Below, one piece after another: positions 35,121 through 42,858 of a stretch of DNA of 43,967 nucleotides; position 1 is the stretch's first letter, and every line of letters begins with the position of its first letter. The translations under genes were made by a program, and so were the position numbers. Source of the stretch: JBDHRG01 sp039807445 (GTDB lineage: Bacteria > Pseudomonadota > Gammaproteobacteria > Competibacterales > Competibacteraceae); the NCBI GenBank assembly GCA_039807445.1, contig JBDHRG010000008.1, positions 1 to 43,967 of the forward strand. The letters are read 5' to 3'. The notes under the pieces are model-generated. The model was not told where the DNA came from. It searched no databases and saw only the letters and a program-made list of their open reading frames with translations.

Positions 35121-36107
35121 TCAGCCGCCGCCCTCCTGCTGCTGCGCCGCGTCGCGCTCGCGCTCGGCGTCCCGCTTCTCCTGCTCGAGCGCTTCCTTCT
35201 GGCGGCGCAGCTCCTCGAGCTGCTCGCGCAGCTTGCGGAGCAGGTCATCCGCCTCGCGCCTCGCCTCGGTATCCTCGATGCCTTCGAGCTCTTCCTCGGC
35301 TTCGCTGATCTCGTTCTGGATGGCGAGGATCGTGGCCGCCAGGGCGTCGATCTCGGCGGTCAGCGTCGCGATCAGCCCGGCGAGCTTCTTGATGTACTGC
35401 GCGCGCGACATGGCCCCGGCGGCGACGTCGGCCGCCCACTGCCCCCGCAGCCGGTTGGCCGCCGCGACCCGCTTGCGCAGGCGGAACAGGTTCTTGAGTG
35501 CCTTCCACAGCAGGCGCAGCAGCCGCAGCAGCAGACGAACGATGATGCCGATGGCAGGCACCGCCACGCCGATGCGGAAGTGGGCCGCGGTCGCGACGAA
35601 CAGCGCCGTGTCGGCGCGCGCGGGGACCAGCGCGAAGGGGCCGGCGTTGTCGGCGACGATTCGCGGCACCGCCGCGGCAGCGCGGATGGCGAAGTTCGCG
35701 GCCTCGAACTCGGCAACGCTCAGATCAATGGCATCGGCGTCGTCCGACCCCAGGTGACACGGCGCCCCGCCGTCGAAGTGCAGCCGCGACGCCAGCGCCG
35801 CCGCCAGGCCCACGACCCTGGCCACGTCGTCGGGTGCGGTCGCCGGCGCGCCGGGGCGCGCCAGCAGGCCGGCGATCCGGCGGGCGAGCGAGCCGCGATC
35901 CGGGATGCCGAGCTCGAGCTCGAGCTCGAAGCGGTCGAGCGGATCGATCAGCTCGCCGGGATCCATCAGGAACTCGACGGCTTCGGGGGCAGGCGCCGAA
36001 GCCATGCAGCTCGTACCGTGCCACGCTGCCATCGGCTGCGGCAGCAGGATCGCGGCGAAGGCGTGCTGGATCGCCGCATCGTCGAGCATCATGGTCTGCT
36101 TCTTCAT
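35121..36107 (-). CDS. Hypothetical coiled-coil protein with an amphipathic/hydrophobic segment
   Basis: I do not recognise this 328-aa protein. The N-terminal 180 residues are acidic and globular-looking (LDDAAIQHAFAAILLPQPMA, DPLDRFELELELGIPDR), with two cysteines. Residues about 180-212 are strongly hydrophobic and basic (GIIVRLLLRLLRLLWKALKN), and residues about 240-325 form a long charged coiled coil (EIDALAATILAIQNEISEAE continuing into Glu/Arg/Gln repeats) ending in QQQEGGG. AGGAGATG lies before the ATG. The build recalls membrane-active secreted or cell-surface proteins, but no signal peptide is present. It is monocistronic and lies between the HD gene hairpins and a repeat element. 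Low similarity to known families makes function unknown. Confidence 0.7.
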   Translation of the reverse strand: MKKQTMMLDDAAIQHAFAAILLPQPMAAWHGTSCMASAPAPEAVEFLMDPGELIDPLDRFELELELGIPDRGSLARRIAGLLARPGAPATAPDDVARVVGLAAALASRLHFDGGAPCHLGSDDADAIDLSVAEFEAANFAIRAAAAVPRIVADNAGPFALVPARADTALFVATAAHFRIGVAVPAIGIIVRLLLRLLRLLWKALKNLFRLRKRVAAANRLRGQWAADVAAGAMSRAQYIKKLAGLIATLTAEIDALAATILAIQNEISEAEEELEGIEDTEARREADDLLRKLREQLEELRRQKEALEQEKRDAERERDAAQQQEGGG

Positions 36108-36231
36108 CGCGTCATCTCCTTACCGGTGTACGACCATCGGCTCGGCCATGTCCTTCGGCAACGCCGTGGGGCCTCTGAACCATGCCGAGTGCCGATAGAT
36201 GCGCGGCAGGAGCGTCGACGGATGCACGATC

Positions 36232-36304
36232 ATGCGGATTCCAGGAATGTTGTGCGCATTGCGGCGGAGCTGGCCAGTCGGCGGGAATTTTCTGGAACCC
36301 GCAT
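36232..36304. repeat. Short inverted-repeat element, copy 2
   Basis: A 73-bp element with 13-bp terminal inverted repeats ATGCGGATTCCAG and CTGGAACCCGCAT (one mismatch). The core GCGCATTGCGGCGGAGC and GGCGGGAATTTTCTGGA match copies at 12755 and 42660. On the complementary strand its last base is the T of the oxidoreductase stop (TGATGCGGG), so the element directly follows that gene. Confidence 0.75.
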
Positions 36305-38361
36305 CAGCCGTCGCGCTCGCCGGTGATCAGCCGCGTGCCGCGGCGCAAGGTCAGGTAGGCCCAGAACCACTCGATCGCCACCGACACGCGGTTGCGCATT
36401 CCGGCCAGGAACAACACGTGGACCGCGCCCCACAGCCACCAGGCCGGCGCCCCGTGCAGGCGCAGCCAGCCGAAGTCCGCCACCGCGGCCTTGCGGCCGA
36501 TCGTCGCCAGGCTGCCGAGGTGGTGGTAGCGGAACGGCGGCGGCGCGGCGCGGCCTTCGAGACGGGCGCGGATCACGCGGGCGACGTAGTCTCCGCCCTG
36601 CTGCGCGGCCGGCGCCAGCCCGGGGACCGGCTTGCCGCCCCAGGCTTCGCTGCAGGCGGTGTCGCCGATCGCGAACACTTCGGGCAGGCCCGGCACCGAC
36701 AGCGCGGGGCCGACCTTGAGCCGGCCGGCGCGATCGGCCTCGCGGCCCAGCCACTGCGCCGCCGGCGAAGCGGCTACCCCGGCGGCCCAGAACACGGTGC
36801 GCGAGCCGACGCGCTGGCCGCTGACCACCACCCCCTCGGCGTCGACCTGCTCGACCCGCCCGCCGGTCAGCACCTCGACGCCCAGCGCCTCGAGCGCCGC
36901 GCGCGCGTTCGCCGACAGCGCCGGCGGGAAGGCGGCGAGCAGCCGCGGGCCGGCTTCGATCAGCAGCACGCGCGCCGCAGACGGGTCGATGTGGCGGAAC
37001 TCGCCCTGCAGGCCGTGGCGGGCCAGCTCGGCGATCGCACCGGCCAGCTCGACACCGGTCGGACCGCCGCCGACGATCACGAAGCTCAGCAGGCGCGCGC
37101 GCTCGGCGGGGTCGTGGCAATCCTCGGCGCGCTCGAAGGCGAGCAGCAGGCGGCGGCGGATCGCGGTGGCGTCGTCGATCTGCTTCAGCCCCGGCGCCCA
37201 GGGCTCCCAGTCGTCGCGGCCGAAGTAGCTGTGGCGCGCGCCGGTGGCCAGCACCAGGAAGTCGTAGGGGATGCGGCGCTCGTCGAGCAGCACTTCGCGG
37301 CGCTCGGCATCGACGCCGCCGACGGTGCCGAGCAGCACGCGGACGTTGGACTGGTCGCGGAACAGCGCGCGCGTCGGCGTGGCGATGTCGGCCGGCGACA
37401 GCGACGCGGTGGCGACCTGGTACAGCAGCGGCTGGAACAGGTGGTAGTTGCGGCGGTCGATCAGCGTCACCTCGCAGGCGCTGTGGCGCAGGCCGCGCGC
37501 AGCGCGCACGCCGCCGAAGCCGGCGCCGACCACCACCACCCGCGCCAGGCGCTCGGAGCCCACCTCGGCGAACCCCAGGCGCCGCAGCCACCGCCACAGC
37601 GGCGCATCGAGCGCCAGCCCGCCGCCGCCGCGCAGCGCGAGCCAGCCGGCGAGGAACAGCGGATAGGGCAGATCGGGCAGTGGCAGCGCGAGGGCCGGCA
37701 CGAGCACCGCCAGCGCGGCGGGTCGTGTCGCGAAACCGAGAACGAGCGCCGCCGCCAGCGGCAACGCCGCGTCGGGCAGCAGCGCGGCGAGCCAGACGCG
37801 CATGGCCAGCAGGCAGACCGACCCGATCCAGCGCGTCAGCGCCGCGTACAGCCGCGACAGCGGCTGCGCCAGCGGCAGCGCGGAATCGGCCAGACCCGGG
37901 GCGAGCATCCGGTCGAGCGACAGGGGGCCTGCGCCCATCACCAGGTAGCCGCCGAACAGCAGCGCCCAGTGCCAGTGTTCGGCCAGCGCGCGGTACTCGA
38001 ACTGGATCACCAGCGCCAGCGCCAGCAGCGCAGCCGCTGCCAGCCGGGTGGCCAGGCCCAGCGCCAGGCACAGCCCGCCGAGGACTTCGACCGCGATGCC
38101 GAGTGCGGCGGCGGTTTCCGGCGCCAGCCACGCCACCGGGTACTCGTGCGTGGCCAGGGTCACGGCGGTGTGCCAGTCGAGCAGCTTCAGCAGCCCCGAG
38201 GCGAGGAAGATCTTCGCCAGCCACAGACGCACGACCAGGTCGAAGACCGGGTAGACGCCCCGTTCGGCCAAGCGCAGCGCGTCCTCGAGCCCTTGCAGGG
38301 AGCGGCCGAGGCGTCGGCGGCGGCTGACGCGCAGCGCGGATGCAGCGGTGAGCTCGTTCAT
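36304..38361 (-). CDS. DoxX-NADH dehydrogenase (NDH-2-like) fusion
   Basis: A 685-aa fusion. Residues about 30-165 form a DoxX domain (VVRLWLAKIFLASGLLKLLD, then LGIAVEVLGGLCLALGLATR), and about 165-265 hold further membrane segments that look like a second, diverged DoxX unit. From about 270 follows a type II NADH dehydrogenase-like flavoprotein: RVVVVGAGFGGVRAARGL for FAD, SFVIVGGGPTGVELAGAIAE for NADH and EVFAIGDTACSEAWGGKPVP near the flavin, with a C-terminal membrane-associating segment. It probably oxidises NADH and passes electrons to quinone or to a partner through the membrane part. ATG 38361 gives the natural N-terminus. It follows the patatin gene by 10 bases, probably as one operon. 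Confidence 0.85.
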   Translation of the reverse strand: MNELTAASALRVSRRRRLGRSLQGLEDALRLAERGVYPVFDLVVRLWLAKIFLASGLLKLLDWHTAVTLATHEYPVAWLAPETAAALGIAVEVLGGLCLALGLATRLAAAALLALALVIQFEYRALAEHWHWALLFGGYLVMGAGPLSLDRMLAPGLADSALPLAQPLSRLYAALTRWIGSVCLLAMRVWLAALLPDAALPLAAALVLGFATRPAALAVLVPALALPLPDLPYPLFLAGWLALRGGGGLALDAPLWRWLRRLGFAEVGSERLARVVVVGAGFGGVRAARGLRHSACEVTLIDRRNYHLFQPLLYQVATASLSPADIATPTRALFRDQSNVRVLLGTVGGVDAERREVLLDERRIPYDFLVLATGARHSYFGRDDWEPWAPGLKQIDDATAIRRRLLLAFERAEDCHDPAERARLLSFVIVGGGPTGVELAGAIAELARHGLQGEFRHIDPSAARVLLIEAGPRLLAAFPPALSANARAALEALGVEVLTGGRVEQVDAEGVVVSGQRVGSRTVFWAAGVAASPAAQWLGREADRAGRLKVGPALSVPGLPEVFAIGDTACSEAWGGKPVPGLAPAAQQGGDYVARVIRARLEGRAAPPPFRYHHLGSLATIGRKAAVADFGWLRLHGAPAWWLWGAVHVLFLAGMRNRVSVAIEWFWAYLTLRRGTRLITGERDG

Positions 38362-38371
38362 GGCGGACTCC

Positions 38372-39463
38372 TCACATGAAGGTGGTGGCGATGTCGGTCG
38401 AGGATTCGCGACCGACCTGCTCGAAGTGCGCGTCCAGCCAGGCACCGGCGCGTTGCCGGCCGAGCTCGAACAGGTGGCGCAGGAAGTCCGGATCGGCGTT
38501 GAGCTTGCTGGAGACGCCGAGCTTGGCCATCTCGTCTTCGGCGCCGATCGTGTGGATGTTGATGCGCTTGTATTCGTTCGGGTCGAGCTTGCCCTGGTCG
38601 ATCAGCCGGGTGACGAAGTGGATCGCGCGCATCTCGCGCATCAGCGACGAGTTGAAGCTCAGCGTGTTGATGCGGTCGAGGATGTCGCGCGCGCTGGTCG
38701 GCACTTCGGGGATGTTGATCGGGTTGATCTGGATGATCAGCACGTCGCGGCAGCCGGTGCCGTAGATCAGCGGGTAGATCGGCGGGTTGCCCATGTAGCC
38801 GCCGTCCCAGTAGTGCTCGCCGTCGATCTCGACCGCCTGGAACAGGAATGGCAGGCAGGCCGAGGCCAGCACCGTCTCGGGCGTGATCTCGTGGGTTTCG
38901 AACACGCGGATGCGGCCGCTGAGCACATTGGTCGCGCACAGGAACAGCTTGACCGTGGTGCAGCCGCGCAGGCGGTCGAAGTCGACCACGTCGGTCAGCA
39001 CCTCGCGCAGCGGGTTCCAGTTCCAGGGGTTGAGCTGGTACGGCGACAGCAGTTTGGACAGCAGATCGAACCAGACCCAGGCTGGCGAGTGATCCATGTT
39101 GCCGGGGCTGACCAGCTTGTCGAGCCACGAGGGCTGCAGCGGACCGAGCCGGGCGGCCTCGGCGGTACGGCTCCAGAATTCGGCCAGCGCCGCGCGCGCG
39201 CCGGCGTTGCCACCTTCGGCCAGGCCGCTGGCGGTGACGGTGGCGTTCATCGCGCCGGCGCTGGTGCCGCAGATGCCTTCGATCTGCAGCCGGCCGTCTT
39301 CGAGCAGCCGGTCGAGCACGCCCCAGGCGAAGGCGCCGTGCGCGCCGCCGCCCTGCAGTGCGATGTTGATCGTCCGGGTCTCGTGCGTGTGGCCCGGGTT
39401 CGGTTCGGCCGGGCGGTGGGTATGGGGGGCGCCCCCGTTGCCGTGGTTTCTGTGCCTGCGCAT
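38372..39463 (-). CDS. Patatin-like phospholipase
   Basis: A 363-aa patatin-family lipid acyl hydrolase. The oxyanion loop is IALQGGGAHGAFAWGVLDRL, the catalytic serine is Ser68 in GICGTSAGAMNA and the catalytic aspartate lies in YWDGGYMGNPPIYPL. The N-terminal 30 residues are histidine-rich and likely disordered (an internal start is possible). Proteins of this subgroup are commonly encoded beside 3-hydroxybutyrate dehydrogenase and act on lipid or polyhydroxyalkanoate-related substrates; the remnant of such a dehydrogenase lies directly upstream here. It is co-directional with the DoxX-NDH-2 gene. Confidence 0.88.
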   Translation of the reverse strand: MRRHRNHGNGGAPHTHRPAEPNPGHTHETRTINIALQGGGAHGAFAWGVLDRLLEDGRLQIEGICGTSAGAMNATVTASGLAEGGNAGARAALAEFWSRTAEAARLGPLQPSWLDKLVSPGNMDHSPAWVWFDLLSKLLSPYQLNPWNWNPLREVLTDVVDFDRLRGCTTVKLFLCATNVLSGRIRVFETHEITPETVLASACLPFLFQAVEIDGEHYWDGGYMGNPPIYPLIYGTGCRDVLIIQINPINIPEVPTSARDILDRINTLSFNSSLMREMRAIHFVTRLIDQGKLDPNEYKRINIHTIGAEDEMAKLGVSSKLNADPDFLRHLFELGRQRAGAWLDAHFEQVGRESSTDIATTFM

Positions 39464-39540
39464 GGTTCACCCCCTCGGGTTGCTCGCGCCGGCCGGTGCT
39501 GGTCGGCGTCGAGTGCTTGCAGGGTTGATGGTGGCTGGTT

Positions 39541-39630
39541 TCACCGCGCGGTCCAGCCGCCGTCGACCGCGATCGCCTGGCCGGTCAGTTGCGCGGCGGC
39601 GGTCGGATGTCAGGAATGTGGCATGGCGCG
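39541..39630 (-). pseudogene. C-terminal remnant of 3-hydroxybutyrate dehydrogenase-like SDR
   Basis: Read on the minus strand, the last codons spell TAAAQLTGQAIAVDGGWTAR and a stop, the characteristic end of D-3-hydroxybutyrate dehydrogenase and PhaB-like short-chain dehydrogenases. Just before it, in a neighbouring frame, lies RHATFLTSD, the preceding family block, so one base has been gained or lost. Nothing of the remaining about 230 residues (cofactor motif, YxxxK) is present upstream. The dehydrogenase was probably deleted from a patatin-hbdH gene pair, leaving about 90 bases. Confidence 0.7.
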
Positions 39631-39925
39631 TTCCCCCCCCACGGGGTGGTCGATCGACACCAGGGGATGAGCAAGCATCGTGCCGATTTATTTTCTTTTT
39701 ATAATTCAATTGCTTGTGTTCTGTCCGGCGATGCCGGCCGCGAAAGACCGCAGCCGGGCCGCGGCATGTCGCGGTTCGGCAGGCGGGCGATCGCTGTCGA
39801 GGTGTCGGATTTCTTTACATCGGCCACCGCCCCGGCGCGGCGCAGCAAGCCAAGCGATTGAGTTGCCGATCAAATCAGAACATTGGCATTGGATTTGCTT
39901 AGAAATTGAATCGCCTGGGCCGGGT
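39631..39925. other. AT-rich intergenic region between SDR remnant and TetR gene
   Basis: No gene is seen. The stretch 39685-39720 (TTATTTTCTTTTTATAATTC) is very AT-rich for this genome and probably carries the patatin promoter on the minus strand. ATTCAATT and AATTGAAT are an inverted pair near its two ends and may be a TetR-type site. CCGCGGCATGTCGCGG (39759-39774) resembles the near-palindromes at 28483, but lies 3 kb from any sigma-54 promoter. Confidence 0.4.
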
Positions 39926-40537
39926 TCAGGCCGGCGTGCCGGAGAGGGCGGGAGCGTCGAAGGCGGCGCGGTGCTCGGCGGCCAGATGCGGGCGCAGCAG
40001 CGCGAGTGCCTGGCGCGTGCCGCGCCTGCCGCCGTCGAGTTCGATCCCGCAGCACTCGGCATGGGCGAGCCAGCCGTTGGCGAGCAGCTGCAGGTTGTCG
40101 ACCAGCGGCTCGAACTCGGCGGCGGCGAGGCGCAGCACGCCGGCATCGGCGAAGCCGCGCAGACGCTCGAGCCAGTCGGCGCGCTCGAGCTGTTGTGCGG
40201 CGCGGAAGCGCCGGGCGAGTTCGGGGTTGCGCGCCAGCAGCTCGGGCAGCGCGCGGAACAGGAAGCGGTACTCGTGCCGCGCCGCCAGCCCGGCTTCGAT
40301 GCGCGCGTGCAGGCCGGCCAGCGTCGGCACCTCGGTGTCCGGAAGGCGGGCTTGCAGCTGCGCCTCGTAGCCGTCGAACAGGCGCAGCACGATCGCTTCC
40401 TTGTGGCGGAAGTGGTAGTAAAGGTTGCCGGGGCTGACGCCGGCCGCGGCGGCGATGTGGTTGGTGCTCACCTCGCGTTCGCCCTGTTCGTTGAACAGGT
40501 GCAGGGCGGTGCGGATGATCTTGTCGACGGTCTTCAT
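39926..40537 (-). CDS. TetR/AcrR-family regulator
   Basis: A 203-aa TetR regulator. The N-terminal helix-turn-helix is KIIRTALHLFNEQGEREVST followed by NHIAAAAGVSPGNLYYHFRH. The C-terminal all-helical domain (about 60-200) resembles DUF6-type TetR proteins often encoded near patatin/hbdH and polyhydroxyalkanoate genes. Its role may be to repress the patatin gene; the dehydrogenase it may once have controlled is gone. Length is normal and no residue is missing. It is divergent from the membrane-anchored coiled-coil gene, with 59 bases between starts. Ligand unknown. Confidence 0.85.
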   Translation of the reverse strand: MKTVDKIIRTALHLFNEQGEREVSTNHIAAAAGVSPGNLYYHFRHKEAIVLRLFDGYEAQLQARLPDTEVPTLAGLHARIEAGLAARHEYRFLFRALPELLARNPELARRFRAAQQLERADWLERLRGFADAGVLRLAAAEFEPLVDNLQLLANGWLAHAECCGIELDGGRRGTRQALALLRPHLAAEHRAAFDAPALSGTPA

Positions 40538-40596
40538 CGTGCTGGCTCGCGCGTGCGCGGCCCGGTGCGGCGGGCGACCGGACCCGAGGAATGGGG

Positions 40597-41253
40597 ATGA
40601 TGATAAACAAAGTGGTGCAGTTGCCGGTCGAGGAGCGCGGACACCGCGTTTCGTCGCGCCGCCACCGCAGCGCGCACGGCTGGAGCCGGCGCAGCCGCGG
40701 CTTGCTGGCGACGCTGGTGGTCATCGGGCTGATGGCGCTCGCGCTCGGCGTGTTTCTCGGCTTGCGCGTGTTCACGCTGGAAGAGGCCAACGAGGCGCTG
40801 CGTGGCAGCCTTTACCAGCGCGAGCACGAGCTCGAGCGGCTGAAGCCGGAGCTCGAGCGGTTGCGCGCCGACGTCGACGCCCTGCTGAAGGGCCGCGTTC
40901 CGGGGCTGCAGCCGCTGGTGCTCGACCAGGTCGTGAACCTCGACCAGGCCTATCTGCGCAACGTCGTGTTCACGCTGGTCAAGCGCGGCAGCCAGGTGCG
41001 CTATGAATACCGCCTGGCGATGGGCAACGACACGCTGCAGATGGTCGAGCCCAAGGTCAAAATCAACCTGTTCGACCGCCACGGCGTGCACGTCGGCTCG
41101 GCGCGGATCGGCCTCGGCGACAAGGTCGAGATGGAGCTCGGGCCGGGCGAGATCGTGTCGAGGACCGGGCTGATCGACCTCCCCGAGGGCGAGGAGGAGC
41201 CGGTCTATTTCACCGTCAAGGCGGTCGTCGCGCTGCCGGCGGCGGCGGGCTGA
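40597..41253 (+). CDS. Membrane-anchored coiled-coil protein, hypothetical
   Basis: A 218-aa protein (ATG 40597, alternatives 40591 and 40600; GAGG in front) that I do not recognise as a named family. A basic N-terminus (SSRRHRSAHGWSRRSRG) precedes one membrane helix (LLATLVVIGLMALALGVFLG) at about 40-60. A coiled coil follows at about 65-105 (ANEALRGSLYQREHELERLK), then a beta-rich domain of about 110 residues (RYEYRLAMGNDTLQMVEPKV, RTGLIDLPEG). This is the layout of a periplasmic domain held to the inner membrane by one helix. It is divergent from the TetR gene and 10 bases before the end of rarD, which converges on it. Confidence 0.65.
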   Translation: MMINKVVQLPVEERGHRVSSRRHRSAHGWSRRSRGLLATLVVIGLMALALGVFLGLRVFTLEEANEALRGSLYQREHELERLKPELERLRADVDALLKGRVPGLQPLVLDQVVNLDQAYLRNVVFTLVKRGSQVRYEYRLAMGNDTLQMVEPKVKINLFDRHGVHVGSARIGLGDKVEMELGPGEIVSRTGLIDLPEGEEEPVYFTVKAVVALPAAAG

Positions 41254-41263
41254 GGTCGCGCGC

Positions 41264-42175
41264 TCAGCGCCCTCGCAGTGCGCGGCGGGCGTCGGCGCTG
41301 TAGAGCGCGAGCGCTCCCCAGATGCAGGCGAAGGTGAGCTGGTGCGCCGGCGTGAACGGCTCGTCGTAGGCGTATACCGCCAGCGCCATCTGGCAGCTCG
41401 GCGCCAGGTACTGGAACAGCCCGAGCGTCGAGAAGCGCAACCGCTTGGCGGCGTTGGCGAACCACAGCAGCGGCAGCGCGGTGATCAGCCCGGCCGCCAT
41501 GATCAGCACATCGCGCACCCAGCCGCCGTGCAGGAATGCGCCTTCGCCGCGGACCTCGAGCAGCGCCAGGTAGCCGAGCGCGACCGGCAGCGCCAGCAGT
41601 GTCTCGATCGTCAGCCCCACCAGCGGCTCGACCGGCGCCATCTTGCGGATCAGGCCGTACAGGCCGAAGCTCAGCGCCAGGCTCAGCGCGATCCACGGCA
41701 GCGCCTGCAGCTGCCAGCCGAGGTTCACCACCCCGAGTGCGGCGATGCCGACCGCGAGCGCCTGCCAGCGCCGCAGCCGCTCCTTCAGCAGCAGCAGACC
41801 GAGCAGCACGTTGAACAGCGGGTTGATGAAGTAGCCCAGGCTCGCCTCGAGCACGTGCCCGGCCTGCACCGCCCAGACGAAGATCAGCCAGTTGCCGGTG
41901 ACCAGGATCGTGGTGGTGGCGAGCACCGCCAGCTTGCGCGGCGAGGCCAGCGTCGCGCGCAGCGCAGGTCCGCGCCGGAACCAGGCGATCAGTCCCAGCG
42001 TCACCACCGCCGACCAGAGCACGCGGTGCGCGACCATCTGCGCCGGCGACACCTCGCCGACCGCTTTCCAGTAGATCGGCATCAGGCCCCAGGCCAGGTA
42101 GGCGAGCACCGCGTACGCGCCCCCGACGAAGAAGCTGCGCGGCAGGCGGGGGGACTCGGTGGCGACGGCGGACAT
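41264..42175 (-). CDS. rarD: EamA/DMT-family permease RarD
   Basis: A 303-aa RarD protein with ten hydrophobic segments in two EamA repeats. FFVGGAYAVLAYLAWGLMPI and PAQMVAHRVLWSAVVTLGLI begin the first repeat, and ASLGYFINPLFNVLLGLLLL with KERLRRWQALAVGIAALGVV closes it. The second repeat includes LSFGLYGLIRKMAPVEPLVG and FSTLGLFQYLAPSCQMALAV, which are RarD hallmarks. RarD is associated with chloramphenicol sensitivity in Pseudomonas, but the transported compound is unknown. Length is normal and the gene appears intact. Confidence 0.9.
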   Translation of the reverse strand: MSAVATESPRLPRSFFVGGAYAVLAYLAWGLMPIYWKAVGEVSPAQMVAHRVLWSAVVTLGLIAWFRRGPALRATLASPRKLAVLATTTILVTGNWLIFVWAVQAGHVLEASLGYFINPLFNVLLGLLLLKERLRRWQALAVGIAALGVVNLGWQLQALPWIALSLALSFGLYGLIRKMAPVEPLVGLTIETLLALPVALGYLALLEVRGEGAFLHGGWVRDVLIMAAGLITALPLLWFANAAKRLRFSTLGLFQYLAPSCQMALAVYAYDEPFTPAHQLTFACIWGALALYSADARRALRGR

Positions 42176-42358
42176 CGGGCGGCTCCGGAAGGCGGGACCG
42201 GCAAGTGTGGTCGTCCGGGTCGGTGCGGCGCAAGATACAGCCGGCGCCGGCGGCGGTGGCCGCTGTACCGTTCAGCGCCCGGTGCATGCCCGCAAGGGGC
42301 CGCCGTGGCAAGGCCCGCGCTGCCCGGTCTATAAGACACGGTAGGGGGAGACCGCACC

Positions 42359-42637
42359 GTGATCCCGATCCACGAACTGCTGAACCGCATCCGCTGGGAC
42401 GAAGCCTTCGGCGATGCCCGCTTCGCGGTCGGCTACTGGGACCGCGTGAGGCGCGAGATCGTCGTCGTGCCGCTTGCGCGCAGCGCGCTCGAGCACCGCG
42501 ACCACTACTTCGTCGAGCTCGCCGGCACCGATGGCGAAGCGCACGGCGTGCCGCTGCACCGTATCCGCACCGTGTTCCGCAACGGCCGGCTGATCTGGCA
42601 GCGTCCGGGCCACGACGCCCCGGAGGCGGGCGCGTGA
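42359..42637 (+). CDS. DUF504 small protein
   Basis: A 92-aa DUF504 protein starting with GTG; GGGGGAGA lies in front. IPIHELLNRIRWDEAFGDAR and YWDRVRREIVVVPLARSALE are typical, followed by a loop with HGVPLHRIRTVFRNGRLIW. The family, also called the MJ1316 RNA cyclic-group end recognition domain, is thought to bind RNA 2',3'-cyclic ends. It is small, soluble and probably monocistronic. No partner such as an RNA ligase or cyclase is adjacent, so the role in this organism is open. Confidence 0.85.
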   Translation: MIPIHELLNRIRWDEAFGDARFAVGYWDRVRREIVVVPLARSALEHRDHYFVELAGTDGEAHGVPLHRIRTVFRNGRLIWQRPGHDAPEAGA

Positions 42638-42659
42638 TCGACGGGGGCGCTGCGTCCCA

Positions 42660-42858
42660 AGGGTTCTGCGCGCATTGCGGCGGAGCGAGAGGGATGCTGC
42701 TGCGCTCATTCTCGGCATACATCCCTGTATGCCTCCGAGGTACGGCGCCGCTCCGCGCTGTCCATGCGCACGCGGCGCGCGTAATCCGCTCCGCAGCATC
42801 CCTCTCGCTCCGCCGCACCGGAGCTGGCCAATCAGCGGGAACTTTCTGGAGCCCGTAT
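42660..42858. repeat. Short inverted-repeat element, copy 3, with long internal inverted repeat
   Basis: The core GCGCATTGCGGCGGAGC and the right end CAGCGGGAACTTTCTGGAGC match the copies at 12755 and 36232, but about 120 bases have been added between them. The added part starts and ends with perfect 24-bp arms (42677-42700 and 42793-42816). It holds a second hairpin, GGCATAC/GTATGCC, at 42714-42733. The right end supplies the T of the stop codon of the DUF1028 gene (TGATACGGG). The left end is degraded. Confidence 0.7.

Noticed and set aside
36199..38379. 726-codon open frame opposite the DoxX-NDH-2 gene
   Set aside because: It has repetitive Arg/Gln/Ala composition and no recognisable domain; the opposite strand encodes a full flavoprotein.
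39759..39774. Third binding site of the sigma-54 activator
   Set aside because: It resembles CCGCGGCATGCCGCGG, but no -24/-12 promoter is nearby and GC-rich palindromes of this kind arise by chance in this genome.
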